18,500 bases of DNA from Gongronella butleri (GCA_025201375.1 JAIWZP010000107.1:1-18500), one strand, 5' to 3'. Positions 1 to 10,274 are shown, counted from the first letter of the stretch. Notes: a model not told the origin generated them from the letters alone. Numbers and translations are program-made.

Positions 1-1573
1 TCGTCTTTATAAATGGCAATGTCGCCGTGGCGATTGACCGTGGCTATGCGTCCGGGGCTGCTTGCAACATTGATGATACCATTGGCCGTCGGGCCGAGTG
101 GATGCGTACGAATTGTCTTGCGCAACGACATGGGTTGCATGAAATCAGGCTGTTCCGCGTGTTCGCGGCAGACGTGTTGCTGGTGTTTTTTGCTTTTGAG
201 GTATTGATCTGTGCGCGCCTGGCACGCGTATCCATAATTGTTGTATGACGAATGGCGGCGCGTGCGTGCCATGCGCGTTGCATGCGTTGATGGCGCGGTC
301 ACGTGGCTCTCCATGGTGACGCGTCGTGTGCCTGATGCACGCGTTTCCTGCTCCGAATCCGGCGTTAAATCGTGTTCGTGTGATATTGCGTGGTGATGCG
401 GATGCTTGGACTCCTTTTTTGACGACGACGACGACCGTGTCAATCCAAAGAGGCTGATGGACGACAATCGACGGGTCATTGAAGATGGTGATGAGGTCGA
501 CGATGACGATGAACGTGAAATCATGTTTGTCGTGGCGTGTCGCTCAGAACGCTGCGAGCGCCAAGTGAATTGGTATACGGATCGGTGGGTAAAGGGGGCA
601 ACGAGCAGTTGAAGCTCGCCATTGTACGATTGGCTGGGAATGCTGCAAGCAGGGATGTCAAACGCCGGGTATGTGTGGTCCTCGTAAATATGTTGAATCT
701 CGCCAAACCCATCGACTGACAGCGTGATCAGGTGATCGCCAGAGATGTGCACAGCATGAGGCTGATTATTAAGCGCCTAATTCGAAAGAGAAGCGTTAAA
801 TGACGCGGCGAATTTTTCGTATTTCTTTTTTTTCTTTTTCCTTTGCGCACCTTGTGCGACAATCGCACGCCCTTGCGCCAATTCCAAACAAAGACAGCCG
901 ACGGCTTCCTTCCAGACAGAGCAAAGTAGTCGCAAGTCAGGGCGACGTCATCGGGTATAAACCAAGAGTGTGCGCCGCCTTTGAGGACTTGGATTGGCTC
1001 CAATGGGTTTTTGGACGCGACGTCGTAAAACATGCATTTCCTAAAATGGGTGGACGGCGCCAAAAAATTGGTGTGTTTGGGTGAATTGGGGATTCTTTTT
1101 GCTTTGCCAGTCCTTACGAGCCGCGGCACGCTACCACCACCGTGTGGATCTCTGGGAGTAGATCAATGCATTCTACCTGCCTCTGTCCGCAGAATTTCCA
1201 CGTCAAATTGAGCACAAAGCCTTGCTCGACGTCATACTTGTACAATTGCACCACATTGTCCTGCAAGCAAAAGAAAATGAGCAATCGAGGCGCTAAACAA
1301 AAGGGGTAAATCTTGCCTCTGATAGGGTTAGGAGCAGCTGGTCGCGAAGCTTGACTGATAAGAGCCGACTGGTGGGAACATTGATGAGTTTGACGCGCTG
1401 CACGGCGCCCATCTTCCAATTGAGCTTGCTCTGCAGACGGCAGTAGCGCGCTGGCCATGATAAAGCGTCATCGTCACCAAAATTCTTTAAATCTTCGTGT
1501 TGTGATGTAATTGCACCACACGGTCGCTTCCACAGATACGCATCCTGTGCAAGGCTTCGCCAAAGCCGACATG

Positions 1574-1610
<37 letters not shown>

Positions 1611-1954
1611 AACCGTTGGTAATGCGACGTTGTCAAGCAACTTTACAAGCTGAGCTTGAACCAAGTTCTCAAAGTCGAGTTGTGACAAAATACAAAGAGC
1701 AATTTCGTCGGGTAGACGCAAGACGCGCCCCTGTTGTTCAAGCGAGGGCGACGAAGGGGCTACAGTCTTTGTGGGTGGCGTGTCACCAGAGCTGTCGCTG
1801 TTTGTTTGAGTTCTAAGCAGAACGGAATCAGAAACAACTGCGGACAATTTGGTTTTCAACGCAGAAACGGGGCGTGCACCGTCTGGACGTACCTTTTCAA
1901 AGGCGGCACTGAAAGCAGTGAGAGTTTGCGCAGCGGTTTTACAAGAGTGCGCAT
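1..1954 (-). CDS. F-box / WD40-like protein, C-terminus cut by window edge
   Basis: Probable substrate-receptor subunit of an SCF (Skp1-cullin-F-box) ubiquitin ligase. Exons by splice consensus and phase: 1954-1893, 1812-1647, 1574-1317, 1260-1118, 1040-851, 776-1; 531 codons are visible. The F-box is at residues 52-92 (LRLPDEIALCILSQL, then TCRLWRSLAQDAYLW across an intron). Later segments look like WD repeats (QLLLTLSEDNVVQLY, SAVFVWNWRKG, DHLITLSVDGFGEI, GRIATVNRHGDIAIY). A Ser-rich, basic and His-rich insert at about residues 360-402 interrupts them and is probably a disordered loop. The start was chosen because it follows a CT-rich leader and its donor AG|GTACGT joins in phase to acceptor CTTAG at 1813; an in-frame ATG at 2111 would translate the leader. 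The fourth intron acceptor may be 777 or 762 (5 residues' difference). Intron 3 uses a GC donor. Substrate unknown. The F-box is firm; the propeller is an inference from weak repeats. Confidence 0.83.
1577..1607. repeat. A31 homopolymer in F-box gene intron
   Basis: A run of 31 A on the plus strand. On the gene strand it is the polypyrimidine tract running straight into the TAG acceptor of intron 2 (1646-1575) of the F-box gene, so it fills nearly half of a 72-bp intron. Confidence 0.9.
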
Positions 1955-2272
1955 ACAAAACAATAAAAAAGGAGAGGGTGAAAGTTAAAAAGCGAAAAGA
2001 AAGAACAAGAAAGACAAGAAAACAACCCAAGGTCGTCCCTTTTTTTTCATTGCGTGAGAGTGCCAAGTGCCCCATCTCGAATTGGGTAGTCTTGTCACAC
2101 ACAATGTGCATGCGAGTGACAATCGAGTGGCACGAAGCGCTTTCCAGTGCCAATTATTGCTTGGTTGTCTTTGCGCCTCACGTGTCACATACCCTTTCAT
2201 TTCGTTCATGCTGGCACAGCGATCTCATACAAGGCGCGACGCACGCTCGTTACACCGCGACCTTCATTTGGC

Positions 2273-2273
<1 letters not shown>

Positions 2274-2329
<56 letters not shown>
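2274..2329. repeat. T56 homopolymer
   Basis: 56 consecutive T on the plus strand, followed by ACA and a further T run. On the minus strand it is an A56 tract starting 10 nt after an AATAAA (2345-2340) that lies 3' of the 90-aa secreted protein gene. Confidence 0.95.
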
Positions 2330-2332
<3 letters not shown>

Positions 2333-2339
2333 TTTTTTT

Positions 2340-2345
2340 TTTATT
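2340..2345 (-). terminator. Putative poly(A) signal AATAAA of the 90-aa gene
   Basis: AATAAA on the minus strand, 113 nt beyond the stop codon at 2458, in a sensible position for 3' end formation. A genomic A-rich tract follows directly. Confidence 0.5.
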
Positions 2346-2457
2346 CCAAAATTAAAAGAGATAATCTACTGCAACAGGCTGAAGATGGAGTTGTTCTTGT
2401 ACGAGTGGCTTCTGTTATCTCAATTTCAAAATGTTGGCGACCGGGCAGGATGCCTTA

Positions 2458-2798
2458 CTACGTGGACGTCGAATTTGAGCATTCCTGCAGCCTTTTCTTC
2501 AAGTCAGCAATCTCATCCTGCAGATTGTTGATTTGCTCTTGCACCAGACGATCCAATCCCTAAAATATTGAAAGAATGAGATTTGCAAAAAAAAAAAAAA
2601 GGCAATGGCCAAAGGGATGCGTCTTACACTGCCGTCAGTATCACAGGCGAGACCCTCGCACACATCGTCGACATTTTTGCTGCTTTCTCTGCCCTTGTAC
2701 TTGCTCTTGTGTGTATGAGCCTTGCTACCATTCAAGGCGGTACATTCAACAACAAGTGCCGCAACGAGCAGGTTTGCTAACCAAAAACTAACACGCAT
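2458..2798 (-). CDS. Small secreted coiled-coil protein, 90 aa, two exons
   Basis: No family recognised. Exons 2798-2628 and 2559-2458 join in phase 0 across a 68-bp intron (donor AGT|GTAAGA, acceptor ATTTTAG|GGA). Residues 1-21 are a signal peptide (MRVSFWLANLLVAALVVECTA). Residues 22-46 are polar and basic, rich in Lys, His and Ser. Residues 47 and 52 form a CxxxxC pair (VCEGLACD). Residues 58-84, encoded by exon 2, are a short heptad coiled coil (hydrophobic V63, I67, L70, I74, L77, L81) ending in C84. The odd number of mature cysteines (three) and the coiled coil suggest a disulfide-linked oligomer, but this is inference. The leader is CT-rich and made of a 30-bp tandem repeat ending 12 nt before the ATG. 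An AATAAA follows 113 nt after the stop. Both a signal peptide and an in-phase intron argue that this is a real gene. Confidence 0.62.
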
Positions 2799-2810
2799 GA
2801 TATTAGAGAC

Positions 2811-2870
2811 AATGAATAAGAAGAAAAAGAAGCTCAAATCAATGAAAAAGAAGAAAAAGAAGCTCAAATC
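2811..2870. repeat. Two tandem 30-bp units in the leader of the 90-aa gene
   Basis: Two copies (2811-2840 and 2841-2870) differing at one base. In gene orientation each is CT-rich (GATTTGAGCTTCTTTTTC then TTCTTTTTCATT), so the duplication lengthens the pyrimidine-rich leader just upstream of the ATG at 2798. Confidence 0.9.
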
Positions 2871-3335
2871 CACTTGAAGGGTGTGCAAGGGCATTGGCCA
2901 TCCTTTTTTGATTTGTTTTTTTGGCATTCCTACGAATCTATTGCGATCTCAACGGTCCTGACACTGCCCTTTCCCAGCGATTATGGTGACAACCACCCCG
3001 AAAATCGGCTTTCCAATAACGCGCGCCGTTCGTTAAAATAGGGGACCACGCGGACAGAAAAGAAAATGGCTCTTAAAATCAGATTATTGTCCGATCTGGA
3101 CTCGATGTACGCGTTAACTTGTGCGCTTGGTGCCCTCAGTGTGCTCAACTAGCTCCTGCTCTCTGAGAACACTACATCGGATGCACGGACGTCTTGTTTG
3201 TTATTCACCAAACCCAAGAGAAATGATAGTAAAAGAAACAAACACGCAATGAGGTATCTAACCAACTCTGTATTTCCCGTGTTAGGAGAAAATCGCTGTG
3301 CTCTTGTCAGCCCTAACTTCTACGGCACAATATCC

Positions 3336-3360
3336 AAAAAAAAAAAAAAAAAAAAAAAAA
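3336..3360. repeat. A25 homopolymer
   Basis: 25 consecutive A in intergenic sequence, with no nearby gene to which it can be assigned. Confidence 0.9.
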
Positions 3361-4742
3361 GCCGACAAGGCGGTGTCCAAAAGTCTAGTCTACATCGATC
3401 GCCAGCGGTGCAAATGATACACGAGACGCGCTACCACCTGATTTTGATCATTGGGCCCAACCAAGATATCGCGGCGCGCCATTTCAAACCTGTATCAGAT
3501 TGGATTGGAGCCATTTTGTCTCACTGCGCGATTTTCGCTTGTTAAATTTAATTCCAAAGGCCACCAGCCGCGACGCGTCATGGTAACACAGGAAAAGAGT
3601 AGCAATCTCGATCAGTGCAGTAAAACCAAAAGTGATTTGAGCACTGGCGGGCGCGAAAAAAAGGCAAAAAGACCTTTTTTTTTTTTCTTTTAACGGTTTT
3701 AAATGAGTTTAGGTGCCATGCTGCAAGGGGCAAAATCGAAGTGCCAAGCGAGCACGTGCGAGCGACAAAGTTTCAAGCTGATCGGATAGCTGTTTGCAAG
3801 GAACAAGCGATTTCTTCTGGAAATTACTCTCGTGCAAGAAAAATTTCCACCAGTATATGTTTGCCCCTGAAAACAAGACCAAGTAAAATAACGAGTACAC
3901 CGATGCTGAAGTGTGTCTAAAGAACATAGACAATGCCACTTTCCAAAATGACAAATCATAAACGCGTCGCGGACACTGGAACGGGTTAATGTCCCGATAT
4001 TTTTTGCACATGCACTAGCTGTTCGCCGAAAAACAAAAACAAATGAACATCATCTGTTTCAAATGTGGACTATTTGAACATGTTTGCCTTGAGGAGCCTC
4101 AGAAGGTGTAAATGAGCAATGATCCCGGTCCAGAAATCTACCCAAATTGCACACAAGATCAATGAATTGCATGAGAAAACAAAGAACCAAGCAAAAAAGA
4201 TAGTGACCCATCTGATCTTTACTGTAATAAACAATCGTATTCTTTTACTTTTCATTGCGATCTACAGTAAGAACCTGAAATACTCGTTACTCAAAATGCT
4301 GACCCAAACCCTTTGGAAAACTGCGATTCTTATCATAAACATTGATTTGGCGTGGTATTGAGTGACCACAGCCCCTTGAAACCCTCTCTCTCAGCAATGA
4401 TATGCATGTGACCCCCCTCCTTCTTGGAAACAAGTTTAAAATTCTGGGTCCATTGAATTGTTGACGAAAAAATCGCCATTTCTTATTACAGTTTCCATCT
4501 TGACACGTTTAATTCTATTTGATCAGACTAAAACTTGCAAAGAAGGTAGAAAGAGACACGATTAGGCGACGTTTTTACATGCCCGGCAAAGTCGATGCAC
4601 AGCCTTTGTACACTGAAAACGGATAATCAAATATTTTGGTCCCAATTTTCTTGGCGTCAGACAGGACATATGATATGTATCACGACATGCTGCTGTGACA
4701 AATAATGGTGGACATTTCTTTTCTCTGTCAAAAGAAACCAGT

Positions 4743-4748
4743 TTTATT
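4743..4748 (-). terminator. Putative poly(A) signal of the micro-gene
   Basis: AATAAA on the minus strand, 106 nt after the stop of the spliced form (4854) and 193 nt after that of the unspliced form (4941) of the small gene upstream. Confidence 0.4.
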
Positions 4749-4853
4749 CTTTGCCAATATTATCATATGCTGTGCACCAAAGCCGATTGATCAAGTTTCT
4801 AAAGCTACCATTTGCTCAAAAATGACTTGAATGATGACTCCCATTTTTTTGCA

Positions 4854-5057
4854 TTATCGGTGTGTACAGTAGAAGAACTCATTGATTGGCACTGGCCCCG
4901 AAGCGCTTAATTGTCTTTTGAAATTTGTCGTCGCATAAACCTAACAAGACTCACGGGGGGCCTGGCCTACAAAGTCCTCTTGAAAGGACACGTCGACGGG
5001 CTCCACCACGGACTCCATCGACAGGGGATCAAAGATTGAATAGTAGTAGCCAACCAT
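4854..5057 (-). CDS. Very small protein gene, 46 aa spliced or 38 aa unspliced
   Basis: No family recognised. The promoter is the reason for calling it: TATAAATA at 5205-5198, a CT-rich leader of about 110 nt, then ATG at 5057 in the context CATCACTATGG, and AATAAA downstream. The protein begins MVGYYYSIFDPLSMESVVEP and is acidic, without signal peptide or membrane segment. Read straight through, it ends at a TAG at 4941 (38 aa). A perfect GTGAGT donor at 4954 pairs in phase with acceptor GGCCAG at 4892 (63-bp intron, the usual size here), giving a 46-aa product ending PINEFFYCTHR with a stop at 4854. I report the spliced form but cannot decide between them. A 31-bp tandem repeat lies just upstream of the TATA box. 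It could also be the leader of a longer gene whose other exons I missed. Confidence 0.42.
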
Positions 5058-5197
5058 AGTGATGATTTAATTTGGAATATAGAGGGAAATAATAAACTGA
5101 GAGAGATCAATGGCCAAGGGAGAGAGACTTGAGTGCCAGAGCAAGAGAGATGTCGCTGTTGGAAGAAAAGCGAGGCAATGGGTGCGAGTTGGAGTCA

Positions 5198-5205
5198 TAT
5201 TTATA
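5198..5205 (-). promoter_or_regulatory. TATA box of the micro-gene
   Basis: TATAAATA on the minus strand, followed by a CT-rich stretch and an ATG 141 nt downstream. It matches the arrangement seen before other genes in the window. Confidence 0.6.
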
Positions 5206-5234
5206 CTTTTTTCCTTCCAACATCGACCAAACGA

Positions 5235-5304
5235 GATTAACAGGCGCACGGTAAAGACAAGAATGGATTAACAGGCGCACGGTAAAGACAAAAACGGATT
5301 AACA
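5235..5304. repeat. 31-bp tandem repeat in the micro-gene promoter
   Basis: Units start at 5235, 5266 and 5297 (the last only GATTAACAG). The two full units share GATTAACAGGCGCACGGTAA and differ only at their 3' ends. They sit about 30 bp upstream of the minus-strand TATA box, where activator sites would be expected. Each full unit contains CACGGTAAAG, which recurs in the promoter of the eight-cysteine protein. Confidence 0.85.
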
Positions 5305-5305
5305 G

Positions 5306-6393
5306 ATGAGAAAATGCAAGTACGAAAATGGCAGGGCACAGGTTGACAGAATTGGCAAAGCAGTGAAGACAAATTGGGCAGAGTAGATGGGAAAAAGGGC
5401 GTTTTGTTGACAACTGACAAGAATGTCACACAGGCTTTCGACAAAAAGGGACGTGCACGCGATTGCGCGTAAACAAAGGAGAGACGCAATCGCTAAACGT
5501 ACAATGGATAAGGTGTGCACGTGGCGCAGGATGAGGGTATTCACGGCTATCTTAACTTGTAGCCGTGTTTGGGTAAAGCGGGTATCTATGGCTGGCAAGT
5601 GGGCAGGTTGCCTTGTTTTCTGCGCATCATGCAATAATAATAGTCTTCATATCCTTTTTGATTTTGATTCTTTTAAGTCTTTTTTTTTCTTTTTTTTTAA
5701 ATAAAAGCGCGTCTAAAGCGTGTCAAAGCGCGTCCATCGCCGCGCTACACGCATCGCTGGCCTCGCTGACGCGTTGATCTACGAGAACCAAGGCTGGCTC
5801 GCGACACTGATGCAACTTTCATTGGCGGGCAAACGGATTGTAAAAAAAATTCTGGAGGCACAGCAAGCCGGCAAAGTCTGAAAAACACGCAGTATTATTG
5901 TTGTTTTTCAAAAGCAAATATGTACTGTAATTTTTAATGCAGTGTAGCATGTGATATTACTGCGCCCAGCATTGAAGTTACACCGTGCGTTAGGTTCTGT
6001 CCATTGTAATTAGAGATCAGACGCGTTATTTGTAGTAGTAGTGTACTGTAAAATCGCAAAATCATGAAAAAAGTGTCCTTTTGTATACTTACTACTCAGG
6101 CGCTTATTTGCTGCATTTTTTTTTGAAAGGTATGATATCAGCATACATCATGTAGCTTTACGTATCGTATACAGTAGATGATATGATATGTGGCGGTGAG
6201 CAAGATGGCAACAACACATATGCTTTCAAAACATTATTGTGCAGTACAAACAAGCGTGTGCGACAATTACAAGTCAATCAACCTTAAAACAAAACGGCAT
6301 GTCAATCAAATGGGGTGTTTACACTTTTACAGTATTAATGCTGCCGAACGGTTCACTTTATGTTGGATAGATAAGAGAGTAGATACGGTATAT
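5306..6393. other. About 1.1 kb gene-poor stretch with one GC-rich open frame
   Basis: Mostly AT-rich. The exception is about 5708-5881, a plus-strand GC-rich frame with no ATG near its start. It follows a long T-rich tract plus AG that resembles a splice acceptor, and ends at TGA 5879-5881 (tail KILEAQQAGKV). Open frames at 5299-5634 (minus) and 5423-5704 (plus) overlap each other and match nothing I know. No upstream exon could be joined with confidence, so no CDS is called. Confidence 0.4.
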
Positions 6394-6399
6394 TTTATT
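6394..6399 (-). terminator. Putative poly(A) signal of the beta-galactosidase gene
   Basis: AATAAA on the minus strand beginning 32 nt after the TGA at 6431. Confidence 0.55.
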
Positions 6400-6430
6400 G
6401 ATTTTGATTGATTGTTGACCCAATTCGTAA

Positions 6431-9400
6431 TCACTGAGATGACGACTTGCCATAAACCTGTAAAAAAAAAAGAGCGTTGGTGATGATGCCATTGATCTGC
6501 GATCTTTGCATTGCGTGACTTACGCTCTCATCATAATCAGGCGCCTCGGTTTGGATCCATTCAGGCCCACTATATGTATAGGAAGCTAGAATCTTGAGTT
6601 GTACGTCAGCAAAAGTGTTATCTTTGTCATTGAGGCCGTGCACGGCAATGGCAATGTGATTTTTTCCATTGGTGTTGAGGATGCCGGGAGGCACAGGGAA
6701 ATCAAATTGAGGACCTAAAAAACATGCAATGGAAAGAGTGTCAGGTTCTTTCGAGTCAAAATACTGTAAAAAAAAGACGTGTAATACCGAGATCAGGAAT
6801 GAGCTTGCCATAGTTCCATCTGTATCCGTTTGAAAAAAAAAATCAGTCAGCCAACGTCAGAAAAAAATGCACAAAAACATGATTTTCATGTTTTTGAGTC
6901 TTACCCATTGATGTAAAACTCTGCACGATAGTGTTTGTTTTGATCCGGCTTGGCAAAAGACACCGCGACCGGGTTGTCGGTGCCCTTGGGGAAGTTGAGC
7001 GTGAAATCGGTGAAATACCAAGCAACACCAGCGGCGCCAAAGCTAAAATACGAGTCGTGAGTCGCTCATTCGTTTTTTTTTTTTTTTTTTTTTTTTTGTG
7101 TGCATATGACATACTTGTGCGGCAAAGACACGCCTGTGGTGAAATTGTTGGCTGATGTTGCTGGGAAGCCATTCAAATGCCATCCCTTGCGCTCGCCGAA
7201 TTTTCCGCCGGTGTTAAAGGTACCACGATGCGGGTCAACGATGTTTTCGCCACCGAGATTGCCTTGAATTTTCCATGTGATTGCTGGCCCCACGCTGTCA
7301 TTGGACGTCGTCAGAAGCTGCGCCGCGTACAGGCCGCGGTATGCCTTGTATTGCTCGTGTGGTTCATCTTCATCTGAACCCATTCCATCCACAAGGATAG
7401 AAATCACGTTGGATCCCTTGCTTACGGTATTTTCTGGGAGATCAAGCACGTCAGCCTTGGCCTTGCCTGTCGAATTGAACGCGCCAAGGTATGCGCCATT
7501 GAGCCACGCCGCGTAAACAGAGTTGTCGCCGCCTTGCACCGTGATGTTGAGCTGCTTCTCGTTGCCAGTGCCACTAAAGTGGCCACGATACCAGACATGG
7601 CCCACGTGGAATTGATAGTCATCTGAATAAAGCACAGGCTGACCATCGGGAGGCGCAAGCGTGTAATTGGTGGTGGTCCGATTCGCCACGGTCCAATCGC
7701 TGTCATCAAACGCAGCTTGCTTCTCGGGAGCTTCATAGCCCACAGTCCATCCAGTCAGCTTGGGAACGGACGCAGTGGGAGGGCCTTTCAATTGCGCTTT
7801 CAGCGAGCCATAATTGGTTGTAGTCGTGTCAATTTGTTCGCCATTCCACGCCACGTTTTTGAAGCTTTTTGAGGCAAAGACTTCCACAGTGGACGTATCG
7901 TTTGTGTCCCCACGGAGCCACAGTGTGTTACCGGACGTTGCAGACTCACCACGCACCAGATACTAGAAAAAAGGGGTCAATTGAAAATGTTCAATAAAAA
8001 AAAAGGCGAAACATACGCTGCCATACACAAACGCAGGTCCGTGTCGCGTGTCCAATCTCCAAAGCGAATAGGCCGTCGGCTTGTCCGCAACCAAAATGGT
8101 CAATGGCACGGATGCTCCGGTGATTTTAATAGGAAGCAAGCCTGAAAATCAAAATAATGCGATTAGTGCAAACACTCTCGCCTTGATTTTACGAAATTAT
8201 ACCGTCAATAGCGAAATTAAGACGCAATTGGGAGCCATTAAGGGTGGTCTTGCCCTTGTTAGCCGAGGAGCCGAGGAATTGCACAGCTGGCGTGCCTGAC
8301 ACTTGCAAAACAATCTCACCGTCCTCGCCAGAGATACCATGGAGTAGCAAATAGTCAGTGCCATCAATATTACCCCACGTAAGGATGTCGGCCGTCGAAT
8401 ACACCAGATGTTGGTCAAGAAACGCGAGATTTCCGGGCAAAATCTTGGAATCGCGACCATTGAGTCGCACCAACGTGCCATCTTCTTGCGGCACCGTCAC
8501 ATTTCCAATTATGACCGAGAAAGACGTGTCAGCCATGCTGGCAATATCCGTGTGGCGCAAAATGTGGAATTCAGCCGCAGTCTCGGGATTGATGCGCACA
8601 TCATTGCGCACGTCGCTGCTGGACACGGTGCCCGTTGCCATGTCGGTCTGCAAAAAGTCGCTCGCCGTCTGCAAAAACAGTCCAAGCAGCTTCTTTTCGT
8701 ACGTTCGATCGCCCACCTGACGTGATTCCGTGATTGGCGCGCCATAATCGTAACTGGTAGCGGCAAAATGCTGTGTTGGATACAATTGGCTATTTTTCTT
8801 TTTTTTTTTTTCCTTTTGCTCACCTCGTGTAATCTTGTGGGAAGCGCAAATTACCCCAATTGGTGCCACCAAAGGTCATGTACGTGCTTTGCATAGTCGC
8901 GCCATAGGCCAAGGTCCAGCGGTCGTAGAGACGCTCATAATTCTCATTGGCGTGCAGGCGACAGAGTGCTTCGCCATTGCCGCCCCACGAATCAAACGAG
9001 CCTCCGCCAAATTCTGGGAAAAAAAGTGGCACTCCTTCCATGTATTGCTTAAATGACGTGTAAGGTGTTGAATACGGCTGCTTCCAATCGGTGTAATTGA
9101 TGGGACAACCTTTCCAGCCAATGGCATACACATCATAGCCCACCAGATCAGGCGCGCCAACACCAGAAACCCACGGATTTTCCACGTCATTGGGGTAATT
9201 GTGGTACAATGGCACGTAAATCCCGGCATCCTTGTACGTCTTTTCCAAGAGCGCCATATACTCGCGATCCGTGTCAGCGTCGCCCGTAAATTCATTGTCC
9301 ACTTGCACCGCAATCACTGGGCCTTTGGGATATTGATATTTTTCGAGAAGTTCGGCCATCTTGCTTATGTACGGCATCCATGCATCCGTCCATCCAGCGT

Positions 9401-10205
9401 CTGCAGTACGGCTTCTTGCCTTTAAAGTCTTGGTCCACAAGGCAAATCCACCACCTGTCGTTTCCGCATTGCTGCAGCACGAGAAAAATGAAATTTGAGC
9501 TTTTTCATGGCTTCAAACCAGGAATCACTTACATGTACGGGCCCGGACGCGCTGCCACATAGATGCCAGTCTTTTGCGCCAGCTTTAAAAAGTACTCAAT
9601 GCCACGGATGCCAGTGAGATCAACTGCAATGAGCGAAAAGAAAAAGCGAAAAAATGAAGAAAAGAGTGAGTAGGGACGTGTCGCGTGACCACCCTTCACG
9701 CAGACTTTTTACCTGTTTGATCATTCCAGCAATGGAAACCCCAGTGAAAATAAGATTGCACCACATTGAAGCCATTGGCCTTGACTATTCCAAACAAAGC
9801 GCCATTTAGCACCCCTTTTCCTCTCTTTTTTTTTATTTCTATACTCACACTTTTCAAAGATGTCTTGCCAAAGATTCATGCTTGGCAGGCGGAACGGATG
9901 CATTTCGCCACCCCAAAATACGACGCGCCTGCCATCAATCTTGAGCGAATAATTGTCCCAGGTGATGGGGCCTGTGGAATTGGAGTTGGGGTCTATGTAC
10001 GATTGCCATATGGTTTGATACGGTGAGAACGCGCATTGGCCATCTAAACGATGTGCTTGAGAAAGAGCAGCATCAGTTTTTTTTTTATTTTCTTACGGGC
10101 ACGAGGACTCATCAACCGGGAGTTCAACGGGACAGCTTGCGCAATGGAATCTCCACACGCCAGAATGACCAATCCAAGAGCAATTGCTTTGGTTAACAAG
10201 GTCAT
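6431..10205 (-). CDS. Secreted GH35 beta-galactosidase, fungal type, 1008 aa, 12 exons
   Basis: Hydrolyses terminal beta-D-galactosyl residues of oligo- and polysaccharides outside the cell. Exons: 10205-10097, 10043-9849, 9784-9713, 9623-9533, 9471-8824, 8753-8203, 8141-8017, 7962-7115, 7042-6905, 6819-6788, 6714-6524, 6457-6431; all introns are GT-AG, 53-89 bp, and in phase. Signal peptide at residues 1-24 (ends IAQA). The barrel starts with ITWDNYSLKIDGRRV and GGEMHPFRLP. E216 in VQVDNEF is the expected acid/base and E309 in FPEFGGGSFD the nucleophile. YMTFGGTNWG and TSYDYGAPI close the barrel. Beta domains follow, with jelly rolls at about residues 690-870 (HVWYRGHF) and 880-990 (INGWNYGKLIP, FPVPPGILN). 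Length matches family members of about 1000 aa. The ATG at 10205 lies 64 nt from the TATA box after a short CT-rich leader; an in-frame ATG at 10235 would add 10 residues. I see no frameshift or stop. Confidence 0.97.
7073..7097. repeat. 25-nt A/T homopolymer in a GH35 intron
   Basis: T25 on the plus strand (A25 on the gene strand) inside the 72-bp intron 7114-7043, a few bases after its donor. Confidence 0.9.
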
Positions 10206-10262
10206 TGACAAAAGAGAAAGGAATGGTGTCCTCATGCAAGGAGATGCTGGAGTCTGCAGCAT

Positions 10263-10269
10263 TTTTATA
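10263..10269 (-). promoter_or_regulatory. TATA box of the beta-galactosidase gene
   Basis: TATAAAA on the minus strand, 58 nt upstream of the chosen ATG at 10205. A start site 25-30 nt downstream would fall near 10240, almost on the alternative ATG at 10235, which favours the ATG at 10205. Confidence 0.65.
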
Positions 10270-10274
10270 CGCCA

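Larger units (their letters stand above)
2871..4850. other. About 2 kb without a convincing gene
   Basis: Increasingly AT-rich sequence with an A25 run at 3336-3360 and a T12 run near 3675. Short open frames exist on the minus strand (3709-4011, with hydrophobic patches; 4070-4255), but none has a recognisable domain, leader or splice context. I call no gene here. Confidence 0.5.

Noticed and set aside
1955..2111. In-frame ATG at 2111 as start of the F-box protein
   Set aside because: It would translate a CT-rich leader into a run of Phe and Leu. The ATG at 1954 with a strong in-phase intron explains the sequence better.
3709..4011. 100-codon minus-strand frame with hydrophobic patches
   Set aside because: No promoter, splice context or family; a shifted overlapping frame is almost as long.
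8754..8872. Alternative GH35 exon 6 acceptors at TAG (before CCAATTG) and CACAG (before CATTTT)
   Set aside because: CACAG breaks the phase. TAG is in phase but inserts extra residues, whereas ACCAG at 8754 gives TSYDYGAP, the family sequence.
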